A DNA stretch of 18,872 nt from an uncultured Clostridia bacterium (GCA_944393305.1 CALXZS010000008.1:1-18872); one strand, 5' to 3'. Positions 1-7,226 are shown, numbered from the stretch's first letter. Program-made: numbers and translations. The notes: a model not told the origin generated them from the letters alone.

Positions 1-1173
<1,173 letters not shown>

Positions 1174-1653
1174 ATGGTAAAAATAAATATTATTTGTATA
1201 GGAAAAATAAAAGAACAATATTTAAAAAATGCTATTGATGAATATTCAAAAAGATTAAGTAAATATTGTAAATTAAAAATTATAGAATTACCTGATAAAA
1301 AAATACCAGATAATTCTAAATCTAGAGAAAGGATTGACACCCAGAATTTTGAAAGTAATGAATTACTTTCAAAAATTCCTAAAGATAGTTTCATTATTTG
1401 TTTAGATTTAAAAGGTACTCAATATACTTCTGAAGAATTTGCTAATAAAATAGATAATATTCAACTTACGAATAGTTCTATTACTTTTATAATAGGTGGT
1501 TCTTTAGGTTTTAATGACGAAATTAGAAAAATAAGTAATTTATCTATTTCTTTTTCTAAAATGACTTTTCCACACCAATTATTTAGAGTTATTTTATTAG
1601 AACAAATTTACAGAGCTTTTAAAATTAACAATAATGAAACTTATCATAAATAA
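1174..1653 (+). CDS. rlmH: 23S rRNA (pseudouridine1915-N3)-methyltransferase RlmH
   Basis: RlmH is a small SPOUT-class methyltransferase. It uses S-adenosylmethionine to methylate pseudouridine 1915 in helix 69 of 23S rRNA, on assembled 70S ribosomes. The 159-residue product is full length for the family. It shows the N-terminal KINIICIGKIK strand, the cofactor-binding IIGGSLG loop (about 106-112) and the conserved C-terminal block TFPHQLFRVILLEQIYRA (131-148). The extreme C terminus is the conserved YHK. The start ATG follows a strong AGGGGG Shine-Dalgarno at 1164-1169 with only four bases between, a rather short gap. It is transcribed alone; the next plus-strand gene is abrB. The 3' end of this gene is the site used by staphylococcal SCC elements in their own hosts, but no such element is seen here. 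Identification is secure. Confidence 0.97.
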   Translation: MVKINIICIGKIKEQYLKNAIDEYSKRLSKYCKLKIIELPDKKIPDNSKSRERIDTQNFESNELLSKIPKDSFIICLDLKGTQYTSEEFANKIDNIQLTNSSITFIIGGSLGFNDEIRKISNLSISFSKMTFPHQLFRVILLEQIYRAFKINNNETYHK

Positions 1654-1654
1654 T
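1625..1654 (+). promoter_or_regulatory. Candidate promoter inside the rlmH 3' end, ahead of a foldable element
   Basis: TTAACA (1625-1630) and AATAAT (1649-1654) are each one base from the sigma-A consensus, with an 18-base spacer. Initiation would fall near 1661, just before the inverted-repeat element at 1664. A second candidate, TTTACA (1607-1612) with AATAAT (1630-1635) at 17 bases, lies slightly upstream. In DNA this AT-rich such matches occur by chance, so support is modest. Confidence 0.35.
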
Positions 1655-1663
1655 ATATATTTA

Positions 1664-1781
1664 TTGTAGAGGAAATTATATTTTTATTGTTTATTGGGGG
1701 GCACTAAAAATATTTAGAATTAATTTTTTGAATAAAATATGAGATTGGGAATAATCATTCAAAAAAGCATTTCCTCTACAA
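1664..1781 (+). ncRNA. Possible structured small RNA enclosed by a 13-bp inverted repeat
   Basis: TTGTAGAGGAAAT (1664-1676) and ATTTCCTCTACAA (1769-1781) are perfect 13-bp complements, so the 118-base element can close on itself. Inside is a second perfect stem, TTTTTTGAAT (1724-1733) with ATTCAAAAAA (1757-1766), holding a smaller GATT/AATC hairpin (1743-1756) with a GGGAAT loop. A short hairpin (CTAAA/TTTAG, 1704-1717) and a run of six G (1696-1701) lie on the 5' side. Stacked stems around a large internal bubble suggest a folded RNA. The plus strand is favoured because a promoter-like pair precedes it and T-rich DNA with a hairpin follows. I could not match it to a known RNA family. It could instead be a small non-autonomous mobile element, but no target-site duplication is visible at the ends. 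Confidence 0.4.
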
Positions 1782-1795
1782 GCATAAAAACTATT

Positions 1796-1885
1796 TTATT
1801 TTTTTATTATTTTTTTGGCAATTATTTTAGAAATAATTTTTTTGACCAAATAAAATATTGAAAAAAATAATATGAAATAAATCAT
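1796..1885 (-). CDS. Putative 29-residue hydrophobic, lysine-tailed peptide
   Basis: I do not recognise this gene, and it may be spurious. It would encode 29 residues starting MIYFILFFSIFYLV: one short membrane-spanning segment followed by a tail alternating Ile-Ile with Lys (KKIISKIIAKKIIKK). The ATG has a good AAGGA ribosome site (1895-1899) nine bases upstream. A consensus promoter lies at 1916-1944, and Spo0A-box-like sequences sit above that. A longer in-frame reading from GTG at 1984 exists but lacks a ribosome site and would run through the promoter. The shape resembles type I toxin peptides and small sporulation-associated membrane peptides, which is inference only. Random AT-rich DNA readily yields Ile/Lys/Phe-rich frames of this length, so the support comes from the upstream signals. 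It lies downstream of spmB on the same strand, with no obvious terminator between them. Confidence 0.35.
   Translation of the reverse strand: MIYFILFFSIFYLVKKIISKIIAKKIIKK
1820..1843 (+). terminator. Weak AT-only hairpin terminator candidate
   Basis: AATTATTT (1820-1827) pairs perfectly with AAATAATT (1831-1838) around a three-base loop and is followed by five further T residues. It could end transcripts from rlmH or from the 1664-1781 element. The stem has no G-C pair, so it would be a weak terminator. It lies antisense to the small reading frame at 1796-1885. Confidence 0.35.
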
Positions 1886-1915
1886 TATTTTTTGTCCTTT
1901 ATTTAAGATATTTCT

Positions 1916-1944
1916 AATATACACTATTTTCCAAAATATGTCAA
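1916..1944 (-). promoter_or_regulatory. Consensus sigma-A-type promoter for the 29-residue frame
   Basis: On the minus strand there is a perfect TTGACA (1939-1944), a 17-base spacer and TATATT (1916-1921). Transcription would start near 1909, giving a leader of about 24 bases that contains the ribosome site for the ATG at 1885. This is among the best promoter matches in the window, and it points at no gene other than the small frame. Confidence 0.55.
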
Positions 1945-1953
1945 GATAAATCG

Positions 1954-1971
1954 TACGACAAAATTCGACAA
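1954..1971 (-). promoter_or_regulatory. Tandem Spo0A-box-like sequences
   Basis: On the minus strand TTGTCGAA (1964-1971) matches the Spo0A box core TGNCGAA exactly. A second copy, TTGTCGTA (1954-1961), differs by one base and lies exactly ten bases downstream in the same orientation. Spo0A is known to bind tandem boxes about one helical turn apart. The pair ends ten bases upstream of the -35 element at 1939-1944, a position compatible with activation. The palindrome TCGTACGA (1951-1958) overlaps the second box. The single core occurs by chance elsewhere in this window, so the tandem arrangement is the real argument. Confidence 0.4.
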
Positions 1972-2020
1972 TAAATGACACCACGTTAAATTTTTACCTA
2001 TATACTGAACCTCAAATGAA

Positions 2021-2530
2021 CTAAGATAAAAATATAACTGCTGAAATTATACTTGCTAAATCTGCAAGTATTGCTGGAATTACTACTTTTCTACTATCTT
2101 TTACTTTTACTACACTCATATATAAAGCTATCACATAAAAAGTAGTTTCTGATGACCCCATTATTGTCGCTGCTATCATACCTATATTGCTGTCAGGTCC
2201 AAAATGCGCCATTATTTCTGTTGCAATTGCCATTGAGCCACTTCCTGATATTGGTTTTATAATAGCTAATGGCAATATTTCACTAGGTATACCAAATAAT
2301 TTTGTTATATTTGAAAGAATATTTGATATAAAATCAATAAGACCTGAACTTCTAAGCATATATACAGCTAAAAAAATTCCTATAAGTGTAGGAAAAAGCC
2401 TAAATGTTACTTTAATTCCTTCTTTTGCTCCATCTATAAAAAGGTCATATACTTTTTTCTTTTCCTTTAAACCAACTATTAATATTAATGAAATTATAAT
2501 CGGAATAATCATAGCTGAAAAATATATCAT
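2021..2530 (-). CDS. spmB: Spore maturation protein B (SpmB)
   Basis: SpmB is a membrane protein that acts with SpmA during sporulation; in Bacillus subtilis the pair is needed for normal dehydration of the spore core. The 169-residue product is mostly membrane segments. It carries the nucleoside-recognition (Gate) domain signature seen in both Spm proteins: a hydrophobic N terminus, the block FRLFPTLIGIFLAVYMLRSSG (about 43-63), the PISGSGSMAIATEI motif (about 93-106) and GSSETTFYVIALY (about 125-137). The ATG directly follows the spmA stop, and its AAAGGAG ribosome site lies in the last codons of spmA, so the two are translationally linked. No clear terminator follows the stop. Identification is secure. 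Confidence 0.95.
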   Translation of the reverse strand: MIYFSAMIIPIIISLILIVGLKEKKKVYDLFIDGAKEGIKVTFRLFPTLIGIFLAVYMLRSSGLIDFISNILSNITKLFGIPSEILPLAIIKPISGSGSMAIATEIMAHFGPDSNIGMIAATIMGSSETTFYVIALYMSVVKVKDSRKVVIPAILADLASIISAVIFLS

Positions 2531-3112
2531 TTATTTTTTGCTCCTTTTAATTAATATTTTAGTTGAAATAATTCCTACTAATGTCCCTATAATTGTTGAT
2601 ACCCAAATTGGAACTATTATACTTGCTGGGTTATTTGCATTTAATGATGCTCTAACTGCAATTACAGTTGTTGGTATTAATTCTAATGAAGTAGTATTAA
2701 GTACAATTAACATTAGCATTGAATCACTTAATCTTTTTTTATCTATATTACTTTCACTAAGTGCTTCCATGGCTTTAATTCCTGCTGGTGTAGCTGCATT
2801 ACCTAGCCCTAATATATTTGAAATTGTATTCATTGAAATATTATCCATTGCTTCTTCATTATTTTTTGCTTCTGGAAAAAGCCACACTAGAACTGGTCTT
2901 AGAATTTTTTTTAATTTAGGCATTATTGATGTATTTTTTACAATTTCCATTAAACCACACCATAAACACATTGTTCCTACCATAGTCATTGATAATGTTA
3001 TAACTTCTTCTAATGATTCAAAAATAGAATTATTTAGTTCTTCAATGTTCCCACTAATTATTGCATAAATAAATGAACACAAGATTAATAATGGCCATAT
3101 ATAATTAAGCAT
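2531..3112 (-). CDS. spmA: Spore maturation protein A (SpmA)
   Basis: SpmA is the membrane-embedded partner of SpmB in spore core maturation. The 193-residue product has several hydrophobic segments. Conserved family patches include MVGTMCLWCGLMEI (about 44-57), a short charged loop, NILGLGNAATPAGIKAMEAL (about 99-118) and LNTTSLELIPTTVIAVR (about 138-154). The length is normal for the family. The ATG follows a good AGAGGTG ribosome site. The gene leads the spmA-spmB pair and is divergent from abrB across 109 bases. A TATAAT hexamer on the minus strand (3152-3157) could be its -10, but I find no convincing -35. The gene might instead use a sporulation sigma factor, as the B. subtilis pair does. 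Confidence 0.95.
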   Translation of the reverse strand: MLNYIWPLLILCSFIYAIISGNIEELNNSIFESLEEVITLSMTMVGTMCLWCGLMEIVKNTSIMPKLKKILRPVLVWLFPEAKNNEEAMDNISMNTISNILGLGNAATPAGIKAMEALSESNIDKKRLSDSMLMLIVLNTTSLELIPTTVIAVRASLNANNPASIIVPIWVSTIIGTLVGIISTKILIKRSKK

Positions 3113-3221
3113 ATTTCACCTCTTTGTAATTTATATTCAAATATTTTTAAAATTATACTAGCATTTTCCATAAATCTGTGATACAATATTTCCGAAAATT
3201 CAAATTGGGAGGAATAAAAAT

Positions 3222-3464
3222 ATGAAATCAACTGGAATAATAAGAAAAATTGACGAACTTGGAAGATTTGTAATACCAATGGAAATGAGAAATAAACTAG
3301 ACATTTCAAGCAATGATTCACTTGAGATATATGTAGAAGGAACTTCAATAGTATTAAGAAAATATCAACCTGATTGTGTTTTTTGCGGAAGCTCAAGAAA
3401 TGTAGTTTCTTACAAAGGAAAAAATGTTTGTGAAAAATGTCTAGGAGAAATGAGAAACCTATAA
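3222..3464 (+). CDS. abrB: AbrB-family transition-state regulator
   Basis: This is a small DNA-binding regulator of the AbrB/SpoVT swapped-hairpin family. Such proteins hold stationary-phase and sporulation genes off during growth and are classically repressed by Spo0A. The 80-residue protein starts MKSTGIIRKIDELGRFVIP, an almost canonical AbrB N-terminal DNA-binding domain (1-48). The C-terminal tail has two CxxC pairs (C52/C55 and C70/C73), suggesting a zinc knuckle, as in clostridial relatives and unlike B. subtilis AbrB. The ATG follows GGGAGG. The gene is monocistronic, with a strong terminator at 3485-3514. Its regulon cannot be read from sequence, and clostridia often carry several paralogues. 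Confidence 0.92.
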   Translation: MKSTGIIRKIDELGRFVIPMEMRNKLDISSNDSLEIYVEGTSIVLRKYQPDCVFCGSSRNVVSYKGKNVCEKCLGEMRNL

Positions 3465-3484
3465 TCACAATAAATACAAAAATG

Positions 3485-3514
3485 GTCAGTATCTATTTGA
3501 TACTGGCTTTTTTT
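3485..3514 (+). terminator. Intrinsic terminator of abrB
   Basis: GTCAGTATC (3485-3493) pairs with GATACTGGC (3499-3507) over nine pairs, one of them G-U, around a five-base loop. Seven T residues follow. This is a classic strong intrinsic terminator 21 bases after the abrB stop. Confidence 0.9.
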
Positions 3515-3568
3515 GTTTTATATTTTTATATATTTTCACTATATATTGTTATTTTTTGTGTTTTTTTC

Positions 3569-3597
3569 TTTACAAAGTATTAAATTAATGATATAAA
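3569..3597 (+). promoter_or_regulatory. Promoter of the LPQTG surface protein gene
   Basis: TTTACA (3569-3574) and TATAAA (3592-3597) are each one base from consensus, with an optimal 17-base spacer. They lie after the abrB terminator and about 50 bases before the start codon. A lone Spo0A-core match, TGACGAA (3623-3629), sits downstream in the leader, where a repressor site could be, but the match is short. Confidence 0.6.
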
Positions 3598-3643
3598 TAA
3601 ATTGTCAATTTTGATAAACAAATGACGAAAGGGGGTGAAAAAA

Positions 3644-4882
3644 GTGTTAAAAAAGAAGCATATATTAATGTTTTTATTACTTGTAGTTATATTTTTCATA
3701 CCTAATATTTCTAATGCAGATGAAGTTGAAGTAACACGTGATGTTTATTCTAACAATGGTAGCATGAAATTTTATTTCACAGGTTTATCTTTAGACACAA
3801 CCCATGAATATGAATTTGGCTTAGGAAAAACCGCTGCCTCTGAAATACAAAATTGGCATTTAATCACTGAATATACAGAAACCACTGCGACAATTAATAT
3901 TACAACTACAACCTCTGATTTAAGAAATGTTATAAATCAAGTAGATACAGGCTATATTTCTATTAAAGATACTTCTAATGATGAAATAGTTTTAGAGCCA
4001 TTTGCGGTAGATTTAAAAACGCCATATTTAAAGTTAACTAATTTTACTGTTATTCAGAATGGAAAAACTTTTGATAATGGAGATAATAATATTCAAATTG
4101 CTTTAAGATGCGCTTCAAATAGTCAACCTTTTTATCAATATGAAAAAATAACTGATCAAAATATAATTAATAAATACAAAGAAATTAAAGAGAATGATGG
4201 AGATATTTTCGAATTAGAAAATATGCTATCTACTACCACACCTAAATCAGACTGGATTAGATGGGATTATTGGAATGGATTTGATTCTTTTAATGGTATG
4301 AATGGTTTTGGACATACTGAAAATACTATTTCAGTCCCAGATACTGGGCTATACTATATGTGGATATATATATCTGGAAACAACTTAAAAGATATGTACG
4401 GCTACATATTAGTAGACAATCTTCAACCAGATGTTGCCCTAGAAAGTATATCGTTACCAAAAACAGCTAATGTAGCTTTAGGCTCAAGTTTGACTCTTAC
4501 ACCAACCTTTACTCCATCAACAGCTACTAATAAAATAGTTACATGGAGTTCAAGCGACGAATCAGTTGCAACCGTCGACAATGCTGGTAGAGTAACACCT
4601 AAAAAAGTTGGTTCAACAATAATTACAGTAGTTTCTCAAGATGGTAATAAGAGAGCAACATGTACTGTTACTGTAACATCAGCTTCAAACAATAATGGAA
4701 ACAACAACAATAATTCAGGAAGTGGAATAATAAATAATGATGGTAAAGATGATCCTACAACAGCACCAGGTAAATTACCACAAACAGGTGCCACAATAGC
4801 TTTAGCTGTTACCATTTCAGTTATAGTAATAGCAGGAATTATAGCTTTAATTAGATATTCTCGTTTTAGAGATATAAAATAA
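3644..4882 (+). CDS. Cell-wall-anchored LPQTG protein with a Big2 domain
   Basis: This is an exported surface protein of unknown function. It has a lysine-rich N terminus and a hydrophobic core (IMFLLLVVIFFIP-like), with likely signal peptidase cleavage after SNA (about residue 26). About 235 residues that I do not recognise follow, with aromatic-rich stretches such as DWIRWDYWNGF. Next is a bacterial Ig-like Big2 domain (about 265-345; WSSSDESVATVDNAGRVTPKKVGS) and an Asn/Gly/Ser linker. The end is a sortase signal: LPQTG (about 378-382), a membrane segment and an Arg-containing tail. Sortase would join it to peptidoglycan. I chose the GTG at 3644 because AGGGGGTGA (3630-3638) is an excellent ribosome site for it. 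An in-frame GTG at 3635 lies inside that site and would add three residues. It stands alone between two terminators. Adhesion is possible but unproven. Confidence 0.85.
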   Translation: MLKKKHILMFLLLVVIFFIPNISNADEVEVTRDVYSNNGSMKFYFTGLSLDTTHEYEFGLGKTAASEIQNWHLITEYTETTATINITTTTSDLRNVINQVDTGYISIKDTSNDEIVLEPFAVDLKTPYLKLTNFTVIQNGKTFDNGDNNIQIALRCASNSQPFYQYEKITDQNIINKYKEIKENDGDIFELENMLSTTTPKSDWIRWDYWNGFDSFNGMNGFGHTENTISVPDTGLYYMWIYISGNNLKDMYGYILVDNLQPDVALESISLPKTANVALGSSLTLTPTFTPSTATNKIVTWSSSDESVATVDNAGRVTPKKVGSTIITVVSQDGNKRATCTVTVTSASNNNGNNNNNSGSGIINNDGKDDPTTAPGKLPQTGATIALAVTISVIVIAGIIALIRYSRFRDIK

Positions 4883-4903
4883 TAAATAATTTATATAAAA
4901 TGG

Positions 4904-4939
4904 GAGGATGATAAAAGTAAATCATCCTCTTTAATTTTT
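4904..4939. terminator. Shared terminator between the LPQTG gene and rsmI
   Basis: GAGGATGAT (4904-4912) pairs perfectly with ATCATCCTC (4921-4929) around an eight-base loop. The plus strand continues with a T-rich tail (4930-4939), so it ends the surface protein transcript. The minus-strand side is followed by a less clean T-rich stretch and may also end the convergent rsmI operon. Confidence 0.8.
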
Positions 4940-4962
4940 CGATATAAATTTTATATTCATAT

Positions 4963-5787
4963 TTAAATAAATTTTTGATAAATTTCATTTTTACTTACAT
5001 TTCTATCTTTAGCTATTTTCTTAATTATTTCCTTTTTTTCCAATCCTTGATTTTTGTAAAATTCATAATGTTCTTCTAAAGACAATTTATTTAATTCATT
5101 TTCTTCTACTATTTTTTCTCCTTTTATCAGAATTATATATTCCCCTTTAGGTGGATTCTTTTCTAAATTTACTAATATTTCAGAAACATTACCTCGTAAG
5201 AAACTTTCATGTATTTTTGTAAGTTCTTTTGCCAAAACAATATATCTGTCACCCAAATTCTTTAATATATCATCTAAAGTTGACATTAATTTATGTGGTG
5301 CTTCATATAAAATTACTGTTTTACCATCTTTCTTTATTTCTTCTAATTTATTTTTTCTAAGTTTTTTATTTAATGGTAAAAAAGCATAAAATGAAAATTC
5401 CTTTGTATCTAAGCCAGACGCAATTAATGCATTTATTAATGCACAAGCCCCAGGTATTGGAACTATTTTTATTTCATTTTCTATTGCTTTTTTTACAATC
5501 TCTTCTCCAGGGTCTGAAATCGCTGGTGTACCTGCGTCTGTTACAACTGCAACATTTTGACCATTTAATAATTTTTCAATTAAAATTTCTTTTCTCACTT
5601 CTTCATTATGTCTATGATAGCTTATAAGCGGTTTTGAAATTTCTAAATGATTCAACAATTTCAATGTTTGCCTTGTATCTTCAGCTGCAATTAAATCTAC
5701 TTCTTTTAATACTTTTATTGCTCTTAATGTAATATCTTCTAAATTTCCAATTGGAGTTGCAACCAAATATAATATTCCTTTTTCCAT
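4963..5787 (-). CDS. rsmI: 16S rRNA (cytidine1402-2'-O)-methyltransferase RsmI
   Basis: RsmI methylates the ribose 2'-OH of C1402 in the decoding centre of 16S rRNA, using S-adenosylmethionine. The 274-residue product is full length and is a tetrapyrrole-methylase fold. It has the VATPIGNLEDITLRA start (9-23), AEDTRQT (35-41), VVTDAGTPAISDPG (81-94), PGACALINALIASGL (112-126) and YEAPHKL. The C-terminal tail (about 235-274) is a short helical domain common in the family. The ATG directly follows the trmN6 stop, and its GAGGG site lies inside the end of trmN6, so the two are translationally coupled. The trmN6-rsmI pair near an abrB recalls the B. subtilis yabB-yazA-rsmI-abrB neighbourhood. Identification is secure. 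Confidence 0.97.
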   Translation of the reverse strand: MEKGILYLVATPIGNLEDITLRAIKVLKEVDLIAAEDTRQTLKLLNHLEISKPLISYHRHNEEVRKEILIEKLLNGQNVAVVTDAGTPAISDPGEEIVKKAIENEIKIVPIPGACALINALIASGLDTKEFSFYAFLPLNKKLRKNKLEEIKKDGKTVILYEAPHKLMSTLDDILKNLGDRYIVLAKELTKIHESFLRGNVSEILVNLEKNPPKGEYIILIKGEKIVEENELNKLSLEEHYEFYKNQGLEKKEIIKKIAKDRNVSKNEIYQKFI

Positions 5788-6507
5788 TTATTTTCCCTCT
5801 TCATATATTTTTAAAATCTCATCTGTATATGTTCCATCTTCATTATATATAATAAGTGGTTTTTCCACCTTTAAAAATGAATTAGCATATTTTACAGCTT
5901 TTATTAATACCAAATTAGAATTTTTATTTATTTTTGGATATACAAACCTTATTCTTTTAGGTTCTAACCTATATTTTCTTAAATTCTCAATAATTTCATT
6001 TAATCTTTCAGGTCTATGTACCATATATATAGCTCCATTATCCTTCAAGAGCTGACTTGCAACTTTTATCCATTCTTCTAAGTTTACAGTGGTTTCATGC
6101 CTTGATATTATTTGCTTATCTTCCCTATTAATAATTCCTGTACCCTTCTTTTTATACGGTGGATTTGTCACAACATAATCAAATGAATTCTTTTCTAAAC
6201 TTAATTTTTTTACATCTTCATTTAATATTTGCATTATATTTTGAAGATTATTTAACTCTACGCTTTTTTTTGCCATATTAGCCACATCTTTTTGAATTTC
6301 CACACCCATTATCTTAGAAGCTTCTACTTTTTTACTAAGCAAAATTCCTATAATACCTGTTCCTGTTCCTAAATCTACTATCGTTTTATTTTTTTTCATA
6401 TCTCTAGCAAATTCAGTAAGAAGTACACTATCTACTCCAAAACAAAAACCTTCTGTATTTTGAATTATTTTTAAACCTTTATATTGTAAATCATCTATTC
6501 TTTCCAT
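5788..6507 (-). CDS. trmN6: tRNA1(Val) (adenine37-N6)-methyltransferase family protein (TrmN6/YabB)
   Basis: This class I SAM-dependent N6-adenine methyltransferase belongs to the YfiC/YabB family, whose E. coli member modifies A37 of tRNA-Val. The exact tRNA target here is inferred from homology. The 239-residue product shows FCFGVDSVLL (21-30), the SAM-binding DLGTGTGIIG (45-54), the acidic GVEI at the end of strand 2 (68-71) and the catalytic NPPY (115-118). It is the middle gene of a minus-strand run (GerMN protein, trmN6, rsmI), 39 bases after the first gene. The start is odd: no Shine-Dalgarno lies within reach of ATG 6507, and a perfect TATAAT sits only four bases upstream of it. Expression may be leaderless or coupled to upstream translation. 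No better in-frame ATG exists, and the N terminus fits the family. Confidence 0.9.
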   Translation of the reverse strand: MERIDDLQYKGLKIIQNTEGFCFGVDSVLLTEFARDMKKNKTIVDLGTGTGIIGILLSKKVEASKIMGVEIQKDVANMAKKSVELNNLQNIMQILNEDVKKLSLEKNSFDYVVTNPPYKKKGTGIINREDKQIISRHETTVNLEEWIKVASQLLKDNGAIYMVHRPERLNEIIENLRKYRLEPKRIRFVYPKINKNSNLVLIKAVKYANSFLKVEKPLIIYNEDGTYTDEILKIYEEGK

Positions 6508-6546
6508 AATAATTATAGTATACCATAAAATAGCTTAAATTTCCAC

Positions 6547-7071
6547 CTATTTTCTAACATATGGTTCTTTTAAATTTTCAGTTTCTTCTCCATCTATTAA
6601 TATCTTAACACTATTCACTTCTTTTAATTCTGTTAAAGAATTTACAATAGCATAAATTGGATTCATTCCACTACTATTTAAAAATTCCTTAGATAAATCA
6701 ACAAAAACACAATCACCTTTTAATTCTACTTTATTTACTTTTGTTCCCTCTGGTATTGGATTTTGCAAATTTTGACTTTCTGTACCATTAATTAATAAAT
6801 TAACAATGTACATATATGGATTGTCTAGCAAATTTTTTACATCTACTTTTCTTTCTTCTTTAACCAATTCAAAACTCTCTTTATCCTCAAAATACAAAAT
6901 AACACTGGTTTGTCTCATTTGTTCTTCTGAAATTTCTTGTTCCGGCTCAATAACAGTTTCATTTTCCACATTTTCTACCACTTCTGTGGAAACATTGAAA
7001 AATATTAAAAGTGCCAAAGCTAAAACTATAATTATAATTAAAATTGTTCTAAAAATTATTTTTTTACTCAT
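6547..7071 (-). CDS. Membrane-anchored GerMN-domain protein
   Basis: GerMN domains occur in GerM-like proteins involved in sporulation and germination, often at the cell surface or in the intermembrane space. The 174-residue product has a short basic N terminus, one strong membrane segment (about 5-26) and an acidic linker. The GerMN domain covers about 55-165, with VNLLINGTES, IPEGTKVNKVEL, VFVDLSKEFLN and YAIVNSLTELKEVNSVKILIDG. I chose the ATG at 7071 because GGGAGG precedes it by about five bases and the membrane segment follows directly. An in-frame ATG at 7152 would add 27 polar residues, has no ribosome site and would run into the near-palindrome upstream. It heads the trmN6-rsmI operon and is divergent from the activase gene. 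A lipobox is absent, so it is not a lipoprotein. Confidence 0.85.
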   Translation of the reverse strand: MSKKIIFRTILIIIIVLALALLIFFNVSTEVVENVENETVIEPEQEISEEQMRQTSVILYFEDKESFELVKEERKVDVKNLLDNPYMYIVNLLINGTESQNLQNPIPEGTKVNKVELKGDCVFVDLSKEFLNSSGMNPIYAIVNSLTELKEVNSVKILIDGEETENLKEPYVRK

Positions 7072-7115
7072 ATTATCCTCCCTGTAAAATAATATGAGAC
7101 ATGTATTAAATTTAT

Positions 7116-7158
7116 GCTGTTTTTGAAGCTGTTTTTGGGAGGTGACCCCCAAAACAGC
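7116..7158. repeat. GC-richer near-palindrome with a repeated arm, upstream of the activase promoter
   Basis: GCTGTTTTT occurs twice in tandem (7116-7124 and 7128-7136), and its complement AAAACAGC follows at 7151-7158. The second copy and the complement form a near-perfect inverted repeat of about 14 pairs centred on GGTGACC (7141-7147), with two single-base bulges. It ends three bases before the TTGACA of the activase promoter and lies in the 155-base gap between two divergent starts. It could be a repressor site, an extragenic repeat shared with other loci, or an RNA hairpin in the minus-strand leader. I cannot decide from one copy. Confidence 0.6.
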
Positions 7159-7161
7159 CCA

Positions 7162-7190
7162 TTGACAAATGAGTCTTTTAACGCTAAAAT
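7162..7190 (+). promoter_or_regulatory. Promoter of the activase-yqeG operon
   Basis: There is a perfect TTGACA (7162-7167), a 17-base spacer and TAAAAT (7185-7190). Transcription would start near 7197, leaving a leader of about 30 bases that carries the AAAGGAG ribosome site. The near-palindrome at 7128-7158 abuts its upstream edge. Confidence 0.75.
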
Positions 7191-7226
7191 ATATAAGAGA
7201 TTTTATGTCTTAAAGGAGAATGATAT

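Noticed and set aside
1630..1660. SCC-type attachment site at the rlmH 3' end
   Set aside because: The bases resemble the staphylococcal site because the encoded C terminus is conserved. No recombinase and no second copy of the site are present.
1739..1861. 40-codon plus-strand frame starting ATG 1739 inside the inverted-repeat element
   Set aside because: There is no ribosome site, and the composition is simply that of T-rich DNA.
2187..3068. 293-codon plus-strand frame across spmA and spmB
   Set aside because: It is the antisense shadow of two clearly conserved genes and has no ribosome site or known domain.
3732..3750. CACGTG core in the LPQTG gene as a possible parS
   Set aside because: Only the central six bases fit; the flanks match the parS consensus poorly.
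7072..7152. 27-residue N-terminal extension of the GerMN protein
   Set aside because: It has no ribosome site and would place polar residues before the membrane segment; ATG 7071 has a GGGAGG site directly upstream.
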